Notes: generated by a model not told the origin, from the letters alone. Positions 1 through 7,622 are shown, counted from the stretch's first letter. The stretch is 9,788 nt of DNA from an uncultured Saprospiraceae bacterium (GCA_937930625.1 CALHBW010000528.1:1-9788), one strand, 5' to 3'. Translations and numbers: made by a program.

Positions 1-348
1 ACCAATTAAGGCAATTTCGCCTGCGTGAGAAAGATTGAATTGTAAAGGATTTTTCGGAAGAAAAGGCTTTCCGTTTTTACCATATTCAAATTGAATATCA
101 GTAGATTTTTCGGATAAATACAAACTCAAAACCTGCCTTAATACTCCTCGCGCAATGATAAAATGTGACCTGTCTTTCTCAAAATGAAACTTGTTAGCAC
201 GTTCTTTTTCATCTTCTGAAAGTAATTTAATGCACTGATTTACAGCTAATTCGTCACTCAAATTTACAAACCATACGTGCGCCGTCCACCGTAAGTCGTC
301 CACCGTCCACCGTTCACCATCAACCCTTGATTCTCTTGTATAATTCAT
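1..348 (-). CDS. Sfp-type 4'-phosphopantetheinyl transferase, 3' end beyond window
   Basis: The product transfers the 4'-phosphopantetheine arm of coenzyme A to carrier-protein serines, so it would activate the two T domains of the adjacent NRPS. The 116 visible residues carry the family N-terminal half: an LSEDEKERANKF stretch (about 39-50), FEKDRSHFIIARGVLR (about 52-67), GKPFLPKNPLQFNLSHAG (about 92-109). FNLSHAG is the family's FNxSHS-like motif. The magnesium-binding GxDxE region lies past the left edge and cannot be checked. The frame is open from ATG 348-346, inside the last codons of the NRPS, giving a 29 bp overlap and probable translational coupling. No other in-frame ATG precedes the conserved region; a GTG at 303-301 is the only alternative. 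Residues 9-22 are encoded by a heptanucleotide tandem array, so the first ~24 residues are probably not ancestral. No Shine-Dalgarno is visible. Family confidence is high; the exact start is less sure. Confidence 0.92.
   Translation of the reverse strand, partial: MNYTRESRVDGERWTVDDLRWTAHVWFVNLSDELAVNQCIKLLSEDEKERANKFHFEKDRSHFIIARGVLRQVLSLYLSEKSTDIQFEYGKNGKPFLPKNPLQFNLSHAGEIALIG
282..323. repeat. Heptanucleotide tandem array (unit CCGTCCA), six degenerate copies
   Basis: Read on the plus strand the units are CCGTCCA, CCGTAAG, TCGTCCA, CCGTCCA, CCGTTCA, CCATCAA, at exact 7 nt spacing. The array covers the NRPS stop codon (320-322) and the N-terminal codons of the phosphopantetheinyl transferase. 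Because three units make 21 nt, the translated protein shows the same RWT triplet at residues 13-15 and 20-22. Confidence 0.85.
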
Positions 349-3300
349 TGGCTATGATTTTAGCGGCTTCACCCATAAAAATTTCATCATGCGTACCGGG
401 AACATGGAAGATGTCCAATTCATTTTTTGACAAATATTCCCAAGTGTAAATGTGAAATTCTTTATCGTCGCGGTCAAGGTGTTCTTGGCTGCGAATCAGG
501 GTAATTTTTACATCTTCGGGTTGCCATTCGTAAGCTACAAATACTTCCGCGAATTTCTTTCTTACACGTTCTATTTGTTGTTCTTGTGACGAGTTATTAT
601 CCGATACTTTTATTGGTAAACGTTTCTGTACCGCATCTGTAAAAGCACGAAAACCGATGTCACGAAATCTGTGTATAAACTTTTCCAAACGCCCTTTCTT
701 TCTCGGTGGATTTTTACGCATAAATCCGGGAGCAGAATCTACAATGACCAACGTACCGATTACCTCCCCCATCGCTTTGAGTTGCTTTGCCATTTCGAAG
801 GCAACGGCATTACTAAAACACATCCCAAGTATATGATACGGACCTTTTGGCTGCACTTTTCGTATTTCGCGCAAATAAAATGTCGTCATTTCTTCCATCG
901 AATTATAAGAAAAATCTGTTCCATCCAAACCCTCCGGTTGTATGGCATAAACAGTCTGATGAGTTGGCATATTGTCTGCTAAACCCTTGTAAAACAACAC
1001 ATATGCGCCTCCTGCGTGTATGCAGAAAATCGGTTGTTTTCCATCACCCGCTTGCAAAGTTACTAGCGTATTCCAACCTATATCTTCGCCGGAAATTAAG
1101 GTTGAAAGAGCCTCTACTGTTCGGTGACGAAGCAAGGTAACAGGTGCTAAATTCTTCTCCGTTCTTTCTTTTATTTTTGAAAATAAACGAACAGCCATAA
1201 GCGATGTACCGCCCATCTCAAAGAAATCATCTTGGATGCCGATAGGACTTTTTCCAAATATGTCTTCCCAAACTTGTACTAATTCAAGTTGGGTTTGATT
1301 CTGTGGTTCTATGTAATTTTTGATGTCACTGATTTGATGGCTAAACTTCCGATGAGTACTTGTCAGTACAGGCTTTTCAATACGCTCTAAAACCTCCAAT
1401 ACTCCTAAATTTTCTTTTATGGAAGAAAAAATAACTTGTAGGCTCTCCGCAAACCATTCTACCAACTCTTTCTGTACCAAATTCGCATCATAACGGATAT
1501 GAAAATCAAGCCTATCACTTGGTATCACAGCAATCGTCAAAGGATAAGTCGTCGTCATATTACCCTCCAAATTTGTGACATTCAAATTGGGGGTCTCCAA
1601 GCTACGCCACGGGAAATTTTCAAAGACAATTATACTATCGAATAATTCGATATTTTCTGATATTCCTGCCCAAGTTCTGACTTCATTCAAATTTACATAA
1701 TCAAAACTTCTTGCTTTTAATTGATTGGTATGCAGTTGATTAAAAGCCTCTGATAAAGCCATACTATCATCAAACTGCACTCGCACAGGCAGCAAATTCA
1801 TAAACAACCCAACCATTAAAGTCATATTCGGAATATCGGCATTGCGCCCTGAAAGCGTTGCACCAAATAGCACATCCTCATTATCGCTCAAACGACTCAA
1901 TACCATTCCCCACGCACCTTGTATGAGTGTATTGAGCGTGATGCGCTGTGTACGCGCATAGATATGTAATTCGCTTGTATTATTTTGTGATAATGAAAAA
2001 TAGTAGTCGTTAAAATGCTGTTTATCAGGTTTTTGTAATTTTTTATTTGAATTATTTTCAATAGAAAAATTACGAACTAAAACAGGCTTTTCAATGCCTT
2101 TTAAAGTTGATTTCCAGTACGTTTCGGCAGCCGTTCTATCCTGCATCGCTTTCCATTTTAAATAGGTGGAATACGGCGGTACAGTTTCAATTTGAATGGG
2201 CTTATCCTTACATTTTAATGCGTAATTCTGAAAGACATCTTTCAGTACTGTCATGGTTGACCAACCATCCATAAAGATGTGATGGCAAACCCAAAGTAAC
2301 TGATATTCAGTGTTTTGTGTTTGAATTAAAACAAGTCGATTGGCAGATGCTTTCGTTAAATCAAGTCCGCGTTCTGCTGTTTTTTGTTTATATAAAATAA
2401 ATTTTTCATCAATATTTTCCTGTGGAATATGACGCCAATCTTCCTCCTCGAAAGTCAACTCCACTTCGCTCAAAACCACTTGCAGAGGTTGTTCAATACT
2501 TTCCCAATGAATAGAAGTACGCAGTGCGCTATGTTTCTGGGTAATTTCTTGCCATGCTTCTATAAATATTTTCTTGTGCAATTCACCATCCAACCTACAC
2601 TCAATCAACAAAAGTCCTTCATCTGTATTTTCTTGTAAATGATGAAATAAAAGAGCTTCTTGTAGGAAATCTAAGGGATAAATTTCTTCTAAATTATCTG
2701 AAAATTGATTCGTCAGATTTATATGGTCTTTTTCATTTATGTCAAATTTTATTTTTTGTATTTCCTCATCCAAAGAATTGGTAGCAGATGAATCAATATT
2801 TTGAACAAGTGCTGCAATCGACTGATATTCAAACAACTGGTTCGTCTTTAAGCCTAAATCGGCTTCACGCGCCTTCGCCACGATTTGAATACTCAAAATC
2901 GAATCTCCACCAATTTCAAAGAAATTATCATGGATACCAATAGGTTGAATACCTAAAACTTGTTCCCATATTTCCACCAATTTTTGCTCAACGGAGGTAC
3001 GTGCCGCTACGTAATTTGAAGCGGAAATAGATGTGGAAGTGTCAGGTTCAGGCAGTGCGTTCAGGTTGATTTTACCATTCGGGAGGCGCGGAAAATCTTC
3101 CAATAACACCCATACAGCGGGCAACATATATTCCGGTAATTGGCTTTTCACAAAATCGCGTAAATCATCCGTTTTTACCACATCATTCTCCAAAAAATAG
3201 GCGCACAACCGTTGCTCATCTTTGATGACGGTGACGAGTGCATCACGTACCGCCGGGTGCTGCTTAACGACCTCCGCAATTTCATTGGGTTCGATACGAT

Positions 3301-6109
3301 AGCCACGTATTTTGACTTGCCTGTCGGCACGTCCGAAAAAGTCAATTGTACCATCCGCGCGATAGCGGGCGAGGTCGCCCGTGCGGTACATACGTGCATG
3401 TGTATGTGAGAATCGATTAGACACAAAACGCGATTCAGTCAAGTCCTCACGCCGATGATAACCCTGCGTTACCCCCGAACCACCAACGTATAATTCGCCT
3501 ACCACATTCACTGTAACAGGCTGTAAATGAGTGTCTAAAATATAAATTTCAGCATTGGATGTTGGTCTGCCAATTGGAACACGTTGCGTATCTTCGCGTG
3601 TCATTTCATGGACGGTACACCAGACCGTTGCTTCTGTCGGACCGTATTCATTATACAATTTTGCTTTTGGTAATCGTTCAAAATGACGTGCCACCAGGGA
3701 AGGTGGACAAGCTTCGCCCGCGACCATAATGGTATTTAGTGAGGTGAGTTTTTTGGAATTTGAGTATTGTAATAAAACATGATACAAAGAAGGTAATAAC
3801 AGCGTATGTGTTACCTTATTTTCGTAAATAATATTAGCTAATTCTTGTGTATCTTGTTCTATTCTTCGCGGCGGAATGAGCAACGTACCACCACTCACAA
3901 TCGACCAAAAAATCCCCGCCACCGAACTGTCAAAAGCAAAGGACGACATCAACAAAAAACAACCGGGATGCTGCGGATAATAATCAAATCGCGCCAATGT
4001 CGAATCCAGTAAATTCTGATGAGTGACGGCTACACCTTTGGGCTTGCCTGTGCTGCCTGATGTATAAATTATGTAAGCAGCCCCCTGTCCCTTTGAAGGA
4101 GGAATGGTTGTATTAGAATTTTGTGCTTTGACATTTTTGAATTTAAGGATTTGGACTTGTGTTTTAGGTAGATTTTGGATGTATTTTTCTTGTGCGACGA
4201 TAAGGGGAACATCAGCATCTTGGAGCATAAATTCGATGCGCTCGGCAGGATATTCAGGGTCAAGCGGCAGGTACGCGCCACCTGCTTTCATAATACCCAA
4301 AATACCAATCATCATTTCTACAGAACGTCCTGTGAGTAAACCGATAAAAGTATTTTCTTTGACACCAAGTTGTTGTAATTCAGCAGCTAAAGCATTTGAT
4401 TTTTGGTTTAATTCTGCGTAAGTGAGGTGCTGATTGTTGGCTTTTACAGCGATGGTGTTTGGCGTTTTTTTGACGTTTTTTTGGAATAAATCTATAATCG
4501 AAGTACTGTCGTCTGACATTTTGAAAATGTCCGACGACTTGGGGTTTGGCACATTCCCACGCAGACCTCTCCCGATAGTTATCGGGACTAAAGGAGAACC
4601 GCCACCCACTTCATTATTTCGTGTATCAGGGGTAAGGGGCTGACTCCCTCTAGAGCTAGGGTGTGGGATGCCATTCCAATCATATAATATGGTCTGTTTT
4701 TCAGTTTCAGAAAGAAAGGGAACACGAGCAATTTCCTGATTTGGGTTGCTGATAATGCCTTGCAACAAAACTTGCAAATGCGTGTGCATTCGCTCAATAG
4801 TTTCTGGCGCGAAAAGGTCGGTAGCGTATTCGATTCCGGCGGTGAGTTGACCGTTTTTATTGGCGATGAAAAGGGTGAGGTCGAATTTTGCTACACCTAA
4901 ATCATAGGGTTCGTGTGTAAGGGATAAGTCGGAACTAAATTGTGGAACTTCCGCCACATCGTAATACAAAAACATGACCCGAAATAATGGATTCGCACTT
5001 GTGCGACGTTCCGGTTGGAGGGTTTTGACGAGGGTTTCAAAGGGCATATTTCGGTGAGAAAATGCGTCAAGTACCGTTTGTCGAACATCATTTAGCAGGT
5101 CTGTGAATCGTGGGTTTTTCGACAAATCACTACGCAATACCAGTGTTTCATTAAAAAAACCAATCAAGGATTCAAGTTCTTTTTTGTCGCGATTGATGAA
5201 GGGCGTACCGACCAAAATATCTCCTTGACCGGAATAGTGGTGTAGCAATATTTTATAGGCAGTTAATAATAAAACAAATAGCGTTGTATTGGTCGTTTTG
5301 CTTAACTCGATGAGGTTTTTGGAGAGTTCTGAAGAAAAGGTTTTTGTTGTATATTTCCCTTTAAATGAAGGTTTTATAGGTTCGGGATAATCCGTAGGTA
5401 AAGTTAAAACAGGAAGTTCACCACTTAGTTTTTCTGTCCAATAATTGAGCGTTATTTCGCTGTAAGGTGCTTGTTTTTTTTGCCAATATGCATAATCTGC
5501 GTACTGAATTTGAAGCGGATTTTCGGGGAGCGATTCGCCATTTTGGAGGGTTTGATAGGCTGCTGCCCAATCGGCTTGCAATAATTCAATGGACCATCTA
5601 TCACCAATGATGTGGTGCATGGCAAGTACGAGTAAGTGGTCATTTTCTGCTACTTGAATGAGCGTAACTCTCGTCAATGCACCATGTTCAAGGTCGAAAG
5701 ATGCGCGAGCGGTTTGTTTGATTATTTTTCGGATGTTTTCTGTTTGGTCGGCTTGGTTTTGAAGGTCGTATTTTTGAATATCAATTCGCGGTTCGTCGTG
5801 TATAATTTGAATGACTTGCTCACCACTCTCCTCAAAGGTTGTGCGTAAAATATCCTGTCGTTGTGCGACATATTCCAAGCCTTTCAGTAAATTTTCGACA
5901 TTTAAATTTCCGCGCAAACGATAGGTTTCTGCATAGTTATAAACCGGATTTCCGGGGTATAATTTTTGCAAAAACCACAAGCGTTGTTGCCCATACGAGA
6001 GGGGCGCAGGTGCGTCCGCAGGCTTACGCAGGATAGCGACAGCCTGTGGCTTTTTTTTGCGTTCGCGCCAACGGGCGAGGGTGGCAGACTTGGTGGCTTT
6101 TTCTGACAT
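320..6109 (-). CDS. Nonribosomal peptide synthetase, C-A-T-C-T-TE
   Basis: A cytoplasmic NRPS of 1929 residues, numbered from ATG 6109-6107 (a TTG lies one codon upstream). Domains: C1 35-469 (LSYGQQRLWFL; HHIIGDR at 165-171; NPLFRV); an unusual linker 480-535; A 536-1021 (YTSGSTGK 682-689, YRTGDL, K1013); T1 with GGDS, Ser1070; C2 1142-1579 (YPLDFLQEALLFHHL; HHIFMDG 1276-1282); T2 with GGTS, Ser1636; TE about 1682-1925 with Cys1764 (GMCFS), Asp1791 and His1907. By GrsA alignment the pocket residues are D727, S728, A731, L771, M795, A797, E821, V829, W830, K1013. Asp727 predicts an alpha-amino acid, but I recognise no substrate for the code. A leading C domain implies an acyl or peptidyl donor supplied from elsewhere. 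Module 2 has no A domain, so C2 may use a free amine or a residue loaded in trans. The partner transferase overlaps the 3' end. The product is unknown. Confidence 0.97.
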   Translation of the reverse strand: MSEKATKSATLARWRERKKKPQAVAILRKPADAPAPLSYGQQRLWFLQKLYPGNPVYNYAETYRLRGNLNVENLLKGLEYVAQRQDILRTTFEESGEQVIQIIHDEPRIDIQKYDLQNQADQTENIRKIIKQTARASFDLEHGALTRVTLIQVAENDHLLVLAMHHIIGDRWSIELLQADWAAAYQTLQNGESLPENPLQIQYADYAYWQKKQAPYSEITLNYWTEKLSGELPVLTLPTDYPEPIKPSFKGKYTTKTFSSELSKNLIELSKTTNTTLFVLLLTAYKILLHHYSGQGDILVGTPFINRDKKELESLIGFFNETLVLRSDLSKNPRFTDLLNDVRQTVLDAFSHRNMPFETLVKTLQPERRTSANPLFRVMFLYYDVAEVPQFSSDLSLTHEPYDLGVAKFDLTLFIANKNGQLTAGIEYATDLFAPETIERMHTHLQVLLQGIISNPNQEIARVPFLSETEKQTILYDWNGIPHPSSRGSQPLTPDTRNNEVGGGSPLVPITIGRGLRGNVPNPKSSDIFKMSDDSTSIIDLFQKNVKKTPNTIAVKANNQHLTYAELNQKSNALAAELQQLGVKENTFIGLLTGRSVEMMIGILGIMKAGGAYLPLDPEYPAERIEFMLQDADVPLIVAQEKYIQNLPKTQVQILKFKNVKAQNSNTTIPPSKGQGAAYIIYTSGSTGKPKGVAVTHQNLLDSTLARFDYYPQHPGCFLLMSSFAFDSSVAGIFWSIVSGGTLLIPPRRIEQDTQELANIIYENKVTHTLLLPSLYHVLLQYSNSKKLTSLNTIMVAGEACPPSLVARHFERLPKAKLYNEYGPTEATVWCTVHEMTREDTQRVPIGRPTSNAEIYILDTHLQPVTVNVVGELYVGGSGVTQGYHRREDLTESRFVSNRFSHTHARMYRTGDLARYRADGTIDFFGRADRQVKIRGYRIEPNEIAEVVKQHPAVRDALVTVIKDEQRLCAYFLENDVVKTDDLRDFVKSQLPEYMLPAVWVLLEDFPRLPNGKINLNALPEPDTSTSISASNYVAARTSVEQKLVEIWEQVLGIQPIGIHDNFFEIGGDSILSIQIVAKAREADLGLKTNQLFEYQSIAALVQNIDSSATNSLDEEIQKIKFDINEKDHINLTNQFSDNLEEIYPLDFLQEALLFHHLQENTDEGLLLIECRLDGELHKKIFIEAWQEITQKHSALRTSIHWESIEQPLQVVLSEVELTFEEEDWRHIPQENIDEKFILYKQKTAERGLDLTKASANRLVLIQTQNTEYQLLWVCHHIFMDGWSTMTVLKDVFQNYALKCKDKPIQIETVPPYSTYLKWKAMQDRTAAETYWKSTLKGIEKPVLVRNFSIENNSNKKLQKPDKQHFNDYYFSLSQNNTSELHIYARTQRITLNTLIQGAWGMVLSRLSDNEDVLFGATLSGRNADIPNMTLMVGLFMNLLPVRVQFDDSMALSEAFNQLHTNQLKARSFDYVNLNEVRTWAGISENIELFDSIIVFENFPWRSLETPNLNVTNLEGNMTTTYPLTIAVIPSDRLDFHIRYDANLVQKELVEWFAESLQVIFSSIKENLGVLEVLERIEKPVLTSTHRKFSHQISDIKNYIEPQNQTQLELVQVWEDIFGKSPIGIQDDFFEMGGTSLMAVRLFSKIKERTEKNLAPVTLLRHRTVEALSTLISGEDIGWNTLVTLQAGDGKQPIFCIHAGGAYVLFYKGLADNMPTHQTVYAIQPEGLDGTDFSYNSMEEMTTFYLREIRKVQPKGPYHILGMCFSNAVAFEMAKQLKAMGEVIGTLVIVDSAPGFMRKNPPRKKGRLEKFIHRFRDIGFRAFTDAVQKRLPIKVSDNNSSQEQQIERVRKKFAEVFVAYEWQPEDVKITLIRSQEHLDRDDKEFHIYTWEYLSKNELDIFHVPGTHDEIFMGEAAKIIANELYKRIKG
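4508..4538. repeat. 31 bp near-perfect palindrome inside the NRPS gene
   Basis: Two 15 bp arms (4508-4522 and 4524-4538) flank a single central base at 4523. They match at 14 of 15 positions; the exception is T4514 opposite C4532. In mRNA this could form a long hairpin, with some central bases opening into a loop. It encodes the linker residues SSDIFKMSDDS. It resembles a REP-like element more than coding sequence. Confidence 0.85.
4570..4587. repeat. 18 bp palindrome TCCCGATA-GT-TATCGGGA
   Basis: Perfect 8 bp arms (4570-4577 and 4580-4587) separated by GT. From memory, this motif is common as a dispersed palindrome in gaps between genes of Bacteroidota; here it is inside an ORF and encodes part of the NRPS linker. 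The family assignment rests on recollection and would need a genome-wide count. Confidence 0.85.
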
Positions 6110-6113
6110 CAAA

Positions 6114-6153
6114 AATGAGTAAATGAGTGAATGAATAAATTAGTAAATAATGT
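6114..6153. repeat. Octanucleotide tandem array (unit AATGAGTA), about five degenerate copies
   Basis: Units on the plus strand are AATGAGTA, AATGAGTG, AATGAATA, AATTAGTA, AATAATGT. They fill almost the whole 48 bp gap between the stop of the HupE-like gene and the NRPS start, so the NRPS leader consists of this repeat. No Shine-Dalgarno is visible within it. Confidence 0.75.
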
Positions 6154-6157
6154 CATC

Positions 6158-7462
6158 CTACCAAATCCCCAACTTCAACATCACCTTACGCCAATATTTT
6201 GAAATAAAATCATCCACAGGCAAATCAATTTCAAACAGCCGTTCAAAAACCCAATAGAAAGCTATGATAATCAGCGCAATAGAACCCCAGAAAATGAGTT
6301 TTGGATAAAAAGAGGTTTTGCGAAGCAAAAATAAAATCGGAAAAATGACAAGTATAATAAGGATTTGTCCGAACTCTACACCGATATTGAAGCCGAAAAG
6401 TGAGAGGGTCATAAACTCATTATTCAACCCTTTTTCACCCATTACGCTCGCGAAACCCATACCATGAAACAGCCCGAAAACGAAAGCAATAATCGACTCG
6501 CCGCGATTGGTCAGTGGGCGAATATTATGAAAAGCTGCCAAAGCAATCGACACCGCAATAATAGATTCCACGATACGCGACGACAAATTAATAACACCCA
6601 AAGCCGCCAAACTCAGCGTAATACTATGCGCTATCGTAAAGAGCGTTACGATTTTAAGTATATAGAAAAAAGCATCTTTGAAAGAATCGACGGGTTGCCA
6701 ATCGGAGGTGGTGGCGAGTTCACCCTGTTCGCGGCGACGGCGCACTACGGCAGGAAGCAGTAAAGCGACTAAGAACAATATATGGTCTGTACCGATGAAA
6801 ATATGATGGCGTCCTAAACCAACCATTGCGATAAAGCCTTGCCACATAGAATTGCCTGTAAGGTCGAGTTGAAAATCGCGCTTTTTGCGGTCAAAGACAT
6901 AGACTATCATTTCGTCTTCTGCGGTAGAAAGCAAACCCGTTTTTTTCATCTGAATGACGCCCGCTTTAAAATCATGCCCAATAACAACATGCCCCGTTTG
7001 TATTGGGTCAACATCGAACATTACATCATATCTAATGTCAAATTTTTCAGGGACTTGTGCCATATTACCAAGTGTGTAATTGGTGTGTATATATGTTCCG
7101 TTCTCAATAGCCAACATGCCGGGTTCGGTAAATTCCATCGGATGTTCACCAAATTCCGGCGAACTTATCTTGACCCGTTCTTTCACATAAGCCTCTATCT
7201 GCGAATAATACGGACGCAAGGCTTCCGGCAGTGCTTTTCTATCTTCTCCGTCGTCAGTCACTCGCTTGAAATCATCAGGATTTAGTCCCAAATTCAGGGC
7301 TTCATTCAGGTCTTTGATGTCTATTTCAACTGTACCTTCTACACTATTTTTATAGACCTTAAAGTATATATAGGTTTGGTCGGGTTTGTGGGCATTCACA
7401 TGAAAGGGCAAGGCAATGAATGCCCAAATAGCAAACGGGAGTAGTAAATCTTTGATTCTCAT
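6158..7462 (-). CDS. HupE/UreJ-family membrane protein with periplasmic N-terminal domain
   Basis: A 434-residue protein of the HupE/UreJ_2 type. It begins with a signal peptide (charged start, hydrophobic core about 5-20, likely cut near VNA-HK at 22-26). A soluble region of about 180 residues follows. The membrane half has the family's conserved polar motifs: GLGRHHIFIGTDHILFL (about 215-231, His219, His220, Asp226, His227), FTIAHSITL (His279), FGLFHGMGFA (His333) and FNIGVEFGQ (Glu363). I count roughly six or seven membrane segments between about 208 and 406. HupE and UreJ relatives are linked to nickel supply for hydrogenase and urease, but many members, especially in Bacteroidota, have no assigned substrate and no hydrogenase nearby. 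Histidines inside membrane segments fit metal handling; this is inference. It ends 48 bp before the NRPS start, in the same direction. ATG 7462-7460 is chosen because the signal peptide follows at once. Confidence 0.88.
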   Translation of the reverse strand: MRIKDLLLPFAIWAFIALPFHVNAHKPDQTYIYFKVYKNSVEGTVEIDIKDLNEALNLGLNPDDFKRVTDDGEDRKALPEALRPYYSQIEAYVKERVKISSPEFGEHPMEFTEPGMLAIENGTYIHTNYTLGNMAQVPEKFDIRYDVMFDVDPIQTGHVVIGHDFKAGVIQMKKTGLLSTAEDEMIVYVFDRKKRDFQLDLTGNSMWQGFIAMVGLGRHHIFIGTDHILFLVALLLPAVVRRRREQGELATTSDWQPVDSFKDAFFYILKIVTLFTIAHSITLSLAALGVINLSSRIVESIIAVSIALAAFHNIRPLTNRGESIIAFVFGLFHGMGFASVMGEKGLNNEFMTLSLFGFNIGVEFGQILIILVIFPILFLLRKTSFYPKLIFWGSIALIIIAFYWVFERLFEIDLPVDDFISKYWRKVMLKLGIW

Positions 7463-7622
7463 AGTGATTCGTGTTACGGGTTTTCAGGTTGCGAGTTATG
7501 GGATATTTTTCTTCATTATAAATTGAAAATATGCTATTTAAATACGTTAATTTATTTTTATGTATAAAAAATAAAACAAATAATTCACGTCTGACAGCGA
7601 ACTATGAACTATCAACTGAGAA
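7463..7622. other. Intergenic gap between ABC exporter and HupE-like gene
   Basis: 160 bp, AT-rich in the middle. It holds one heptamer array at each end (7470-7504 and 7599-7626) and an AT-only inverted repeat (TTATTTTT at 7552-7559, AAAAATAA at 7567-7574), too weak to call a terminator. I found no clear TAnnTTTG-type Bacteroidota promoter, so whether the gene to the left has its own promoter is open. Confidence 0.6.
7470..7504. repeat. Heptanucleotide tandem array (unit near GCGAGTT), five degenerate copies
   Basis: Plus-strand units CGTGTTA, CGGGTTT, TCAGGTT, GCGAGTT, ATGGGAT at 7 nt spacing, just upstream of the HupE-like ATG and hence in its untranslated leader. More diverged than the other arrays; called because the period matches the neighbouring ones. 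Confidence 0.5.

Larger units (their letters stand above)
4505..4672 (-). repeat. In-frame palindromic repeat insert in the NRPS C-A linker
   Basis: This 168 bp segment encodes residues 480-535, between the WN that ends the C1 region and the SIIDLF that begins the A domain. C-A linkers usually have about ten residues here. The DNA reads like intergenic repeat material. It has a 31 bp near-perfect palindrome (4508-4538, one mismatched pair), an 18 bp palindrome TCCCGATA-GT-TATCGGGA (4570-4587), an 8 bp CTCTAGAG core (4648-4655), and outer inverted hexamers TCCCAC (4555-4560) and GTGGGA (4663-4668). The peptide is low-complexity, rich in Gly, Pro and Ser, without domain motifs. The length is a multiple of three and the frame stays open. 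Precedent for palindromic repeats accommodated inside genes: the Rickettsia palindromic elements. Exact insertion ends are uncertain. Confidence 0.75.

Noticed and set aside
282..323. CRISPR-like repeats at the left end
   Set aside because: The units are 7 nt, contiguous and degenerate, without spacers.
671..1140. Overlapping plus-strand ORFs opposite the thioesterase and T2 region
   Set aside because: They are shadows of the NRPS frame with no motif of their own.
1142..2690. Second condensation domain as an epimerisation domain
   Set aside because: The YPLDFLQEALLFHHL opening is shared with E and dual domains, but HHIFMDGWS and the following GRNADIPNMTLMVGLFMN stretch are of the condensation type, and another T domain follows.
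6110..6112. TTG codon giving an NRPS start one residue upstream of ATG 6109
   Set aside because: The ATG directly after it is the more likely start, and the choice changes one residue only.
6839..7285. 148-codon plus-strand ORF opposite the HupE-like gene
   Set aside because: It lies wholly antisense to a gene with clear family motifs and a signal peptide, and its translation shows no recognisable pattern.
7552..7574. AT-only inverted repeat as a possible terminator after the exporter
   Set aside because: The stem has no GC pairs and would be too weak; such repeats are expected by chance in this AT-rich gap.
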